This document shows positions 53,963-61,778 of a stretch of DNA of 64,000 bases, in pieces (position 1 is the first letter of the stretch; each line of letters begins with the position of its first letter). A program made the position numbers and the translations under genes. The notes under the pieces were generated by a model. The model saw only the letters and a list, made by a program, of their open reading frames with translations, did no database searches and was not told where the DNA came from. Origin of the DNA: Pseudomonadota bacterium (lineage in GTDB: Bacteria > Desulfobacterota > Binatia > Binatales > Binataceae); the NCBI GenBank assembly GCA_021323945.1, contig JAJPKA010000020.1, positions 806,001 through 870,000 on the forward strand, given 5' to 3'.

Positions 53963-55330
53963 ATGGTTGCGACGGAACCCAGCCTGATGCCCCTACACGA
54001 GGCTGCCCGACGGATTCGAACTGGCGAGCTTTCTCCGCTCGAGCTAACGGAATCCTGCCTCAGGCAAATCGACCGTCTTGAGCCGGAGATTAAGGCGTGG
54101 GTAACCCTCGATCGCGAAGGTGCTTTGCGCCAGGCCGAAGTACTGGCCGAAGACGCGCGCTCCTATCGGTTTCGCGGAGTGCTTCACGGAATTCCAATCG
54201 GCATCAAAGATATCTATTTTACCGCCGGCATGCGCACTACCGCGGGTCACCAGTCGATGTTGCAGTTCGTTCCCTCCTACGACGCTGCCGTCGTTGAGCG
54301 TCTTAAGCAGGCGGGCGCCATCATTTTGGGCAAAACCACAACCACGGAGTTCGCGCTAATGGCTCCGACAGCGACTCGCAATCCATGGAATCTAGACCAT
54401 ACGCCGGGCGGCTCCAGCAGCGGTTCAGGTGCGGCGGTCGCGGCCAGGATGTGTCCGGCGGCAATTGGTTCTCAGACCGGCGGTTCAACCATTAGACCGG
54501 CGGCTTATTGCGGCATAGTCGGATTCAAGCCCACCTATGGCCGGATTAGCACATTCGGCATGATCCCGCTGGCGCCGAGCACGGATCACGCTGGGATACT
54601 GGCGCGCTCAGTTAGTGATCTGCCGTTGATCCTTCAGGCGCTGGCCGGGCACGACACACGTGACCCCGCCTCAGCGACGGCCCCGGTCGGTGATTACAGC
54701 CGGGAGGCTGATCTGGAGCCCAGCGAGCCGATTATTGCGTTGATGACGGGCGGTTTTCTCGAGAAGGCATCTGATGAAATTCGCCTGAATCTAAGTGAGG
54801 TCGCTGAGTGCCTTGCAAACGCCGGAGCGCGGATTGAGCGAATTCCACCGCCATTTAGTTTGGACAAGTTGAGCCGAGCATTCTTTACGATCTTGACGGC
54901 TGAAGCCGCAGCCTACCATCGGGAAGAGCTGATCAATCGACCGGAGAATTTCGATGGGCAAACCCTGGGGTTTCTCAAGCAGGGGATGGAACATTCGGCG
55001 GTCGAATATCTGCAGTCGCTCGAAGTACAACGCAGCTTCCGCCGCGAAGCCGCGACCATCCTGCGCCGATACGATGCTATCCTGGTTCCGTCAACCAACT
55101 TCACTGCACCTGCGGGACTGGGTTCGACCGGCGATCCAATCTTCAACAGTCCCTGGAGCATGACTGGAAATCCAGTGGTGGGGCTTCCTTCAGGGATCAC
55201 TCGCGGCGGCCTTCCGATGGGGATTCAATTGGTCGGGGCCGCTTTCGCCGAAGGGCGCCTGCTCGGACTCGCCAAATGGTGCGAGCGCCAACTCGGATTC
55301 GACCTCCTACCGCCGATTTTAAGCGCGTAG
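53963..55330 (+). CDS. Amidase-signature family enzyme
   Basis: A 455-residue hydrolase of the amidase signature family. The Ser-cisSer-Lys triad is visible: K82 in GIPIGIKDIY, the cis-Ser in GGSSSGSGAA (about 151-153) and the nucleophile S175 in GSQTGGSTIRPAAYCG. It hydrolyses carboxamides in the cytoplasm. GatA is a close relative, but gatB and gatC are absent and the C-terminus lacks typical GatA sequence, so an independent amidase is preferred. ATG at 53963 follows AGGAGCTGCCT, a fair ribosome-binding site. The substrate (aliphatic or aryl amide, or indoleacetamide-like) is unknown. Confidence 0.93.
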   Translation: MVATEPSLMPLHEAARRIRTGELSPLELTESCLRQIDRLEPEIKAWVTLDREGALRQAEVLAEDARSYRFRGVLHGIPIGIKDIYFTAGMRTTAGHQSMLQFVPSYDAAVVERLKQAGAIILGKTTTTEFALMAPTATRNPWNLDHTPGGSSSGSGAAVAARMCPAAIGSQTGGSTIRPAAYCGIVGFKPTYGRISTFGMIPLAPSTDHAGILARSVSDLPLILQALAGHDTRDPASATAPVGDYSREADLEPSEPIIALMTGGFLEKASDEIRLNLSEVAECLANAGARIERIPPPFSLDKLSRAFFTILTAEAAAYHREELINRPENFDGQTLGFLKQGMEHSAVEYLQSLEVQRSFRREAATILRRYDAILVPSTNFTAPAGLGSTGDPIFNSPWSMTGNPVVGLPSGITRGGLPMGIQLVGAAFAEGRLLGLAKWCERQLGFDLLPPILSA

Positions 55331-55461
55331 GCTGAAGACGGGTTGGCACGCGAACGCGAGGGTCAGTATCTAACGGTTAATGGTACGATGACTGATCGTG
55401 TCTAAATGGGCGGCACGGGCCTTGTTCCTGGTGACGAACCGTGCCGCTCCAAAGCCTTGCC

Positions 55462-55974
55462 TCATTCGGTCGGACCGGCAGCGCCCTGAGCTTCGCCCTC
55501 GCCTGCCGATGACCCGAGCACGCTTTGCAAAATTTGACGTTTCTGGGATCGGAGTTGTTGCAACTGTGAGTAAACTGTTGACGCCTGTGAAAGATTGGGG
55601 GCGGTCCTGAAGAGGTTTTGCCAGACGGTCATGCGCTCTTGGGTCATCGCCTGCAGAGCGTTGGAAAAGGCGGAAATTTGACTGCTGCAACCCGAGCTCG
55701 TGACAGTATTCGATACCAGGCAGGACATCATCGCGTCATGTGCGCTCTTGAGATTTGCGCGATCGGTGGCGAGATTGGCGTCATTGGCGAAGGCGCTTGC
55801 AATCTGACTGTGATTCAAGCCTGCTGCACGCGCCAGTAGCCACATGCCGTGTCCGCCTCCCCCTGGGTGGCCAAAACCCTGTGCGAGAACCAGTCCTGAA
55901 GCAGCCGCGAGGATGGCGACTGACCCCGCGATTGCCGCCAAGGCATGCTTGCCGTTCATGCGAACTTTAGCCAT
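55462..55974 (-). CDS. Secreted protein of unknown function (Spy-like helical)
   Basis: A 170-residue exported protein. The signal peptide ALAAIAGSVAILAAASGLVLA is followed by a glycine/histidine-rich mature start (GFGHPGGGGHGMW) and then a mostly helical region with a disulfide-capable pair C84/C94 (MMSCLV, SSGCSS). The pattern of long helices with Gln and Met (FSNALQAMTQERM, YSQLQQLRSQKRQI) is reminiscent of Spy/CpxP-type periplasmic chaperones, but the diagnostic LTxxQ motif is not clear. ATG at 55974 has GGAGG 10 bases upstream. Located downstream of selB on the same strand. Function unknown. Confidence 0.7.
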   Translation of the reverse strand: MAKVRMNGKHALAAIAGSVAILAAASGLVLAQGFGHPGGGGHGMWLLARAAGLNHSQIASAFANDANLATDRANLKSAHDAMMSCLVSNTVTSSGCSSQISAFSNALQAMTQERMTVWQNLFRTAPNLSQASTVYSQLQQLRSQKRQILQSVLGSSAGEGEAQGAAGPTE

Positions 55975-56107
55975 CAATATTTGACCTCCGTCGAGCCCTT
56001 GCGGCTCTCGCTGGTGAATACGTAATCTGGCAACAGTGGTTTCGCCGCCTTGCCGTTCGGCGGGTCTTAACCAGCGAGGTCGTGCAAGGATTGGGGCGCA
56101 GCAGGTC

Positions 56108-58030
56108 TCAGCGCGTCCGCAGTTTGCGCACGTCACCGACCCTTGTGGTTACGCCGCTACGATCGAAATGATCCAGCAAGGCGATCGCGTACTTGCGTGA
56201 TGCACTGAGCAAATCGCGATAAGTGCCTGCCGTGATTTCGCCGTCGGCGGTCAGCCGCGTGATGAGCTGCTCCTTGGCCGATTCGAATGACCCTTTGCTG
56301 AAATAGAGATCGGTCGCCACCTTGACCACGTGGCCTTCTCGCTCCAAGGCGGCCAAGACTGCCCGGAGATTGGACAAATTCGAGCTCGGCAGATTCAAGG
56401 CCTCGGCCAGCTGTTTGACCTCGGGCGGATGATAGCCGGCTGCCGCAAGTAGCTTGTTGACTCGTGATGCCAGCGCGCCCATTTCGCCGCCGAGTTGAAC
56501 CTTATGAGTCTTTAACCGGAGCGTGTTATCTTCACGAACTATCTCAGTTTCGCGTGTTAGACGATCGAGCACACCGCGAAATGCTCGCGCGCTCACTTCG
56601 TAAGGCAGCTTCAGACGCAGCGACTCCATGTCCATGCCTGGCGAAAGCGGATCAGTTCGATGATGGGCGGCGATAGCCTCGACGGCCATCTGCTTGAGTT
56701 CGTCCCACCTGTCAGTGGTAACAAAGCTTTCCTCGTCACCGAGTTGTAGTTTGAGAAAGCGCCCATCGCGCAACGCTGCCTCAACCTCCGTGAGAGGAGT
56801 GTTAAGCAGTTGTGCGATCTGCTGAGCTGTTAGTGACAGACTGTCCTGCAAACTCAGCATGGCTTCGATCACCGCGGCACCGAACGGGGCAGTAAGCGCA
56901 TTTACGTGTTTTAGATATTGGTCAATCGGTCTGCGTATGCGACGGCCGAGCGGGTTCAAGACAATCCCGCCACCCAAGGTACGCAAATTGGTCTCATCGC
57001 GGATGACGAAGCGGTCGCCGGCGAGCACCGTCATCGGCTCTCTGAGCACGAGCTGCACGAGTCCCGACGCTTTTGGAGCGATCTCGGCGGAGTCCAGTGT
57101 AATTGCCCGAGCGAGGGTTTCCGCCGTGCCGGCAAACAAGCGCACGCGTTGATTGTTCTTGAGAGGACGCTTGGCTGCGGGTCGGATTTCAAGACTAGTG
57201 TCGATCCGGGTGGTTACCAGTTGGAGAGCGTCATCCGCCAGCACATCGCCCCGTTTGAGCTCGAGCTTTTCGGAGCCGACGACGTTGAGTGCCACTCGTT
57301 GGCAGAGTCCCGCGCTCTCGACCGCTTCACCATGCATCTGGATCGAGCGCACTCGTACTTCGGTGCCGCTCGGTAACACTCGAAGCTTTTGCCCAACTCC
57401 GACCGAGCCACCCATCGCTGTACCGGTTACCACTGTCCCGTGTCCTTTGATGACGAAAACACGATCGAGTGGTAGGCGAAACAGGCCGGTCACTCGCCGC
57501 GCCTGGAAACCCTCAAGTTGCCGGACCATTTCGGCGCGTAGCTGGTCCAGGCCTGAACCGCGCAGGGATGAAACCGGGATGATAGGCGAGCCGGCGAGTG
57601 TTGTTCCATCGGCCAGCAGTTCGATTTCCTCGCGCACCTCCTCCAGTCGCCGGTCGTTCACCAGGTCGGACTTGGTAATGACAAAAATACCGTGGGTCAC
57701 ACCCAGGAGGTGGAGGATGTCCAAATGTTCTTCACTCTGGGGCATCACGCCGTCGTCGGCAGCGACCGCAAACAACACCAGATCAATTCCATGTGCGCCG
57801 GCCAGCATGTTGCGGATGAAACGCTCGTGGCCTGGTACGTCGACAATCCCTGCACGCGTTCCATTGGGCAGCGTGAAATAGGCGAAGCCCAGTTCGATCG
57901 AAATTCCGCGCTCCTGTTCTTCCCTGAGTCGGTCAGTTTCTTGACCGGTAAGCGCGCGGATTAGGGCCGTCTTGCCGTGATCGATATGGCCGGCAGTGCC
58001 GACAATCGCGTGAATAACTTGCGGGCCCAT
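56108..58030 (-). CDS. selB: Selenocysteine-specific elongation factor
   Basis: A 640-residue translational GTPase that brings selenocysteyl-tRNA to UGA codons carrying a SECIS element. The G1 motif is GTAGHIDHGKTAL (about 10-22), G3 DVPGHERFIRNML (about 64-76) and G4 ITKSDLV (about 120), followed by SelB-type domains II-IV and C-terminal winged helices that bind SECIS RNA (RLPYEVSARAF... and LPSSNLSNL... regions). Length 640 fits SelB (about 610-650) rather than EF-Tu (about 400). selA, selD and the Sec tRNA are not in the window. It implies that the genome encodes selenoproteins; none was recognised here. Confidence 0.94.
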   Translation of the reverse strand: MGPQVIHAIVGTAGHIDHGKTALIRALTGQETDRLREEQERGISIELGFAYFTLPNGTRAGIVDVPGHERFIRNMLAGAHGIDLVLFAVAADDGVMPQSEEHLDILHLLGVTHGIFVITKSDLVNDRRLEEVREEIELLADGTTLAGSPIIPVSSLRGSGLDQLRAEMVRQLEGFQARRVTGLFRLPLDRVFVIKGHGTVVTGTAMGGSVGVGQKLRVLPSGTEVRVRSIQMHGEAVESAGLCQRVALNVVGSEKLELKRGDVLADDALQLVTTRIDTSLEIRPAAKRPLKNNQRVRLFAGTAETLARAITLDSAEIAPKASGLVQLVLREPMTVLAGDRFVIRDETNLRTLGGGIVLNPLGRRIRRPIDQYLKHVNALTAPFGAAVIEAMLSLQDSLSLTAQQIAQLLNTPLTEVEAALRDGRFLKLQLGDEESFVTTDRWDELKQMAVEAIAAHHRTDPLSPGMDMESLRLKLPYEVSARAFRGVLDRLTRETEIVREDNTLRLKTHKVQLGGEMGALASRVNKLLAAAGYHPPEVKQLAEALNLPSSNLSNLRAVLAALEREGHVVKVATDLYFSKGSFESAKEQLITRLTADGEITAGTYRDLLSASRKYAIALLDHFDRSGVTTRVGDVRKLRTR

Positions 58031-58138
58031 TGGCGACGGTCGGGGAGCTGCGGGGCGCCCATGGGACGCCGCGCAGCGGCAAAGGTGGAATCTGGGTCCT
58101 GTTCCCCGTGGCGGATGCGGACAGGCGACAATGCCCCG

Positions 58139-58516
58139 TCAGCTTTTCATTTGGTCAGTAAACATCTTCATGTCGAAGTAATCGCGCCAAGCCTTGATCT
58201 TGCCGTTGGGGGCGGTCTCGAAGACTCCCGCCACCGGTAGCGACATGCGCTTACCGTTAACTTCAAATGAATCAATCCGCTCGTTGAAAACCAGATGACC
58301 GGAAGAAGCCGAGTTGAGAATCTTAAATTCGAGCCAGGTCGTGCCCTTGAGCAGACCTTCGATGGTCTTGCGGATCGCTTCCTTGCCGGTGGCCGGCTTC
58401 AATGGGATGTTGTGATAAACGGCATCCTCGGTGAAGAATTCCATTATTTGATCGAGATTCAAACGCGACCAAGTTTTACAGAATTCACTAACAATGCTTT
58501 CAGCCTCACTCGACAT
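58139..58516 (-). CDS. Limonene-1,2-epoxide hydrolase family protein
   Basis: A 125-residue cone-shaped alpha+beta barrel enzyme. The five residues used by limonene epoxide hydrolase are all present at the right spacing: Y34 and N36 in VYHNIPL, R80 and D82 in ERIDSF, and D112 in WRDYFD. PVAGVFE lies between them, as in the family. It probably opens an epoxide to a diol in the cytoplasm; other family members act as SnoaL-like isomerases. ATG at 58516 has GGAGGA about 7 bases upstream; the longer frame to 58681 has no support. It is the last gene of the ABC transport group, 106 bases after the AAA-associated domain gene. Confidence 0.88.
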   Translation of the reverse strand: MSSEAESIVSEFCKTWSRLNLDQIMEFFTEDAVYHNIPLKPATGKEAIRKTIEGLLKGTTWLEFKILNSASSGHLVFNERIDSFEVNGKRMSLPVAGVFETAPNGKIKAWRDYFDMKMFTDQMKS

Positions 58517-58622
58517 TGTTTTTTCCTCCGACTTGATTGACGCTGAAAGAGTCTTAACCTCTTGGAAACGAAGCGCGGCGTTGACAGTCTTTATTTTATC
58601 GACCAGACAGATTTTGCGTTGC

Positions 58623-59111
58623 CTATTCCTGGTCGAGATAAAAACGATCCTCGTCTTTGTTGTAGCCGAATAATTCGGCAAAACGTCCCCAGTTTACAAT
58701 GGTAGAGAATAGCTTTTCCGGAGGTTCATTCGGCAGCAACATAGCCAGATGCTCGAGCACGAGCTCTTTCTGCAGTGAACGGTTTTCCTGCCCGTGGAGC
58801 AAACGCATGAAATAGGCAAACAGACCAAGTTGCTTCAGCCTTTCGCGCACGATCAGCTTGCGCTGATTGACGTCACTCTCGACGCATTTCTGCCCCAATG
58901 GTTCGATCACCACGTCACCATCCGGGGTGGAAACGAACCCGAGAATCTCAGCGGTTTTCATGACTTTGAGGAGATCACTGAAGTTGAACTGCAAGTCGCG
59001 GGCAATCTTGTAGCCATCTTCACGCCCGCCGCGGTCCTTAAGTAGTTCAAGGAGTCCGAAAACCGAGGTCAATTGGCAATCTGGAATTGGATTAATCCCA
59101 GTGGCCGGCAT
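58623..59111 (-). CDS. AAA-associated domain protein (partner of the ABC ATPase)
   Basis: A 162-residue all-helical/winged-helix protein matching the AAA-associated C-terminal domain usually fused to nitrate/sulfonate-type ABC ATPases. Marks seen are VFGLLELLKDRGGREDGYKIA (in part), EILGFVSTPDGDV, IEPLGQKCVES and TIVNWGRFAELFGYNKD near the end. Here it is a separate gene: its ATG (59109-59111) overlaps the TGA of the ATPase by one base (TGATG), which gives tight translational coupling. The domain probably senses substrate or regulates the transporter. Length and motifs are typical for the domain alone. Confidence 0.82.
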   Translation of the reverse strand: MPATGINPIPDCQLTSVFGLLELLKDRGGREDGYKIARDLQFNFSDLLKVMKTAEILGFVSTPDGDVVIEPLGQKCVESDVNQRKLIVRERLKQLGLFAYFMRLLHGQENRSLQKELVLEHLAMLLPNEPPEKLFSTIVNWGRFAELFGYNKDEDRFYLDQE

Positions 59112-59869
59112 CAAGCTCGCTCCTCAATCAACGAGAAGACCTTATCGGTAAGTGCGTTAAAGACTTCCTGACGACGGTCACGCGGCCGCTCCAGATCGAC
59201 CTTCAGCTCGGCGCCGATCCTCCCGGGCGAGGCGGACATGACGACGATTCGCCCGGCGAGTTCCACCGCTTCTTCAATTACGTGGGTAACTATTACAATT
59301 GTATGCACGGGCATATCCGGCGACTGCCAGAGGTCGAGTAGCTCTTCTCGCAAAGTGATCGCAGTCAGTGCATCCAATGCCGAGAAAGGCTCATCCATCA
59401 GCAGCACTTTGGGCTCGACAGCGAGAGCGCGAGCGAGCCCAACTCTTTGCTTCATGCCACCTGAAAGTTCGCGCGGGTAAGCCTCTTCAAAGCCGTCGAG
59501 ACCCACCTTGTCGATGTAGATGCTGGCGCGCCGCTCGCGTTCGGCGGCAGGAACGCCCCGCGCTTCCAGACCCAACTCGACGTTAGCCTTAACCGTTAGC
59601 CAAGGGAGTAGAGCGAAGGATTGGAAGACTAGGGCACATTCCGGGTTGATTCCGTCGACTTGCTTGCCCTTGTACAGCACCTGCCCCGCACTCGGCGGTA
59701 TCAGGCCGTTCATAATCCGCAAGAGGGTCGATTTGCCGGAACCTGAAGGGCCGACGATCGCGACAAATTCGCCTTCTTCAACATTAAAGTTTATGTCTTC
59801 GAGCACGCGCAAATTCCCCTTGGCATGCTTGAAGTTCTTCGAAACATGACGCAGCTCAAGCAGGGGCAT
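59111..59869 (-). CDS. ABC transporter ATP-binding protein (NitT/TauT type)
   Basis: A 252-residue ATPase subunit. Walker A is VGPSGSGKST (about 39-48), the Q-loop lies in CALVFQSFALLPW (about 78-90), the signature is LSGGMKQRVGLARAL (about 137-151), and Walker B VLLMDEPFSALDAL (about 158) is followed by a switch His in VIVTHVIEE. It energises the fused permease encoded just upstream (83-base gap). Membership in the nitrate/sulfonate/taurine import group is inferred from LTVKANVELGLEARG and the AAA-associated gene downstream. The ligand is unknown. Confidence 0.94.
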   Translation of the reverse strand: MPLLELRHVSKNFKHAKGNLRVLEDINFNVEEGEFVAIVGPSGSGKSTLLRIMNGLIPPSAGQVLYKGKQVDGINPECALVFQSFALLPWLTVKANVELGLEARGVPAAERERRASIYIDKVGLDGFEEAYPRELSGGMKQRVGLARALAVEPKVLLMDEPFSALDALTAITLREELLDLWQSPDMPVHTIVIVTHVIEEAVELAGRIVVMSASPGRIGAELKVDLERPRDRRQEVFNALTDKVFSLIEERA

Positions 59870-59952
59870 GGGTCAGAGGGGTCAGGCTCATTCATTGGAA
59901 TTTACCGCGGACGGAAGGGTTATATCGTTTACAATCGCCACGGCGCGTTGCG

Positions 59953-61674
59953 CTAATACTCAATCCTATAGCGCTCTGTCGCAAGATCGTACAGGCGGCG
60001 CCAGACCAGTCGATTCAACAGGATCACGACTAAAACCATCGAGAGCAAGCTCAGCAGAATCATCACGCCGCTCCCTCCCTGGTAAGTGGCGCCGTCGAGC
60101 AGAGCGCCCAGCCCGAAAACCTTGTACGTATGGCCTCGATAGACGAAGTACTCCGACAAAATGAGCGCATTCCATCCTCCGCCCCATGCCGTGATGCTGC
60201 CCGTTAGGAGAGAGGGGATCATCGCGGGGATCGTCAGCTTGCGCCAAGTCGCCAGGCGACCGAGGCCGAAGGAGCGGACCGCTTCTTTGAGGTCTGCAGG
60301 AATCTGGCTCACGCCGCCGAGCAAGTTGAACAACAGGTACCATTGCATCCCAGTAAGAATCAAAAGTATTGAAGCGAGATTCATACCACCGGTGACGTGG
60401 ATTACGAATACCACAATCAAGGGAAAAAGCGCGGTTGCTGGAATCGAGCCTACGATTTGCGCGATGGGTGTCAGTCGCCGCGCGAATCGTTGGTTCTCGC
60501 TCGCCGCAATGGCACAAGGCACGGTCCACGCCAGCGAGATCAGATAGGCTGCCAGTAGACGCAGGATCGAGCAGACGGTCGCAGCCGGTATCGAACGGGC
60601 AAGTGCGGGCCACGGCTGCAGGAGCTCGCTCACCAGAGCAATCGTGCCGTCAATGACAGCATAGGTCAAAAGCAACGCCAGGCTGACGACCAGTGTGATA
60701 CGTGCATACTGCGTCGCCCGCATGACTCCGGGATGAGCAGCTGGATTAAACGGCGGGGTCGATCGGAGGGCACGACGGATGGCGCGGAACAGCGGGTGCA
60801 ACAAGGCCCGGAGCAGCCTTGTAATCAGCGGACCTACCGCACTGAGCGCATCGAGCATGCCCAGGGAGCGGCTCGGCTCGGTGGAGGCGGCGAATTCATA
60901 CCGGAATTTCTCAGCCCAAATCGACAACGGCTGCCATACCACCGCATCCATCAACACTATAATGGCCAAAAGGATACTCAGGCCCGCCAGCATCTCTCCA
61001 GACCGGCCCTTGTCCGCCGCCGACATCAGGAAACTGCCCAGACCAGGCAGCTGATAATGAGCCGGCCCTGCCGTAATTATTTCGCAGGCGATTAGAAAGT
61101 ACCATCCTGCCATCCAGGAAAGAATCGAGTTGTAGACCAGCTTGGGGACACATGCCGGGAGGATCAAACGGCGCAGCTTGAGCCAGCGGCTAGCGCCAAA
61201 TGCGTCGAGCGCTTCGAGCGAGTCAGCCGGAATCGTGCGCACCGACTCGTAAACGCCCAAAGCCATATTCCACGCCATACTGGTAAAGATCAGAAAGATG
61301 GCGGCGAGCTCTATCCCCAAGCGCCCGCCATGAGTAAGGGCGACGAAGAAGTAGATTGCGGCAGGAAAAAAGCCTACCACCGGCACTGATTGCGCGACAT
61401 CGATCACTGGCAGGAGGATACGCTCCGCCATTCGGCTCGAGGCCGCCGCGGTGCCGTAGAACAGCGAAAACAGCAGCGCCACGACGTATGCTGTCAGCAT
61501 CCGGTAATATGAGCAGAAGGCGTAATATGGCAGCGCCGCGAGGGCGACGCTCAAGCGGGGTCTGGGCAGTAAAATCACGTATCGACGGTAGGCCACGAAC
61601 AGGGCGACGATCGCGGCCAACGCCAGGAACGAGAGGAAGCCGTTGATCAGGTGGCGCGCGCGTAATTCAGGCAT
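59953..61674 (-). CDS. ABC transporter permease, two fused BPD-type domains
   Basis: A 573-residue inner-membrane protein with two complete permease domains of the binding-protein-dependent type. Each has its EAA loop: EALDAFGASRWLKLRRLILP (about 185) and EAVRSFGLGRLATWRKLTIP (about 465). About 12 transmembrane helices are predicted. It would form the whole channel with the single ATPase dimer. ATG at 61674 was chosen; GTG at 61710 would add 12 residues. No periplasmic binding protein lies next to it, which is unusual for an importer. It diverges from a GT-C-like gene 104 bases away. Confidence 0.88.
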   Translation of the reverse strand: MPELRARHLINGFLSFLALAAIVALFVAYRRYVILLPRPRLSVALAALPYYAFCSYYRMLTAYVVALLFSLFYGTAAASSRMAERILLPVIDVAQSVPVVGFFPAAIYFFVALTHGGRLGIELAAIFLIFTSMAWNMALGVYESVRTIPADSLEALDAFGASRWLKLRRLILPACVPKLVYNSILSWMAGWYFLIACEIITAGPAHYQLPGLGSFLMSAADKGRSGEMLAGLSILLAIIVLMDAVVWQPLSIWAEKFRYEFAASTEPSRSLGMLDALSAVGPLITRLLRALLHPLFRAIRRALRSTPPFNPAAHPGVMRATQYARITLVVSLALLLTYAVIDGTIALVSELLQPWPALARSIPAATVCSILRLLAAYLISLAWTVPCAIAASENQRFARRLTPIAQIVGSIPATALFPLIVVFVIHVTGGMNLASILLILTGMQWYLLFNLLGGVSQIPADLKEAVRSFGLGRLATWRKLTIPAMIPSLLTGSITAWGGGWNALILSEYFVYRGHTYKVFGLGALLDGATYQGGSGVMILLSLLSMVLVVILLNRLVWRRLYDLATERYRIEY

Positions 61675-61778
61675 GGAACGTTTCTCAGGATAGCTGCTTC
61701 CTGCGGTCACTCAAACAGCACGATCGCCCGACCGCCAGCGAGGTCCACGCCACCTTGACCCGCTTTACGTCAAAACCG

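Noticed and set aside
57153-57881. 242-codon plus-strand frame opposite selB
   Set aside because: It is a shadow of selB, with Ser/Arg/Thr-rich composition and no start signal.
58031-58138. Selenocysteine tRNA next to selB
   Set aside because: No TTCGA-type T-loop, no UCA anticodon arm and no long acceptor stem were found in this gap.
61681-61720. Signal-recognition-particle RNA-like GGAAGCAGC motif on the minus strand
   Set aside because: Only the short core matches; no flanking stem of an SRP RNA can be folded, and it lies at the start of the permease gene.
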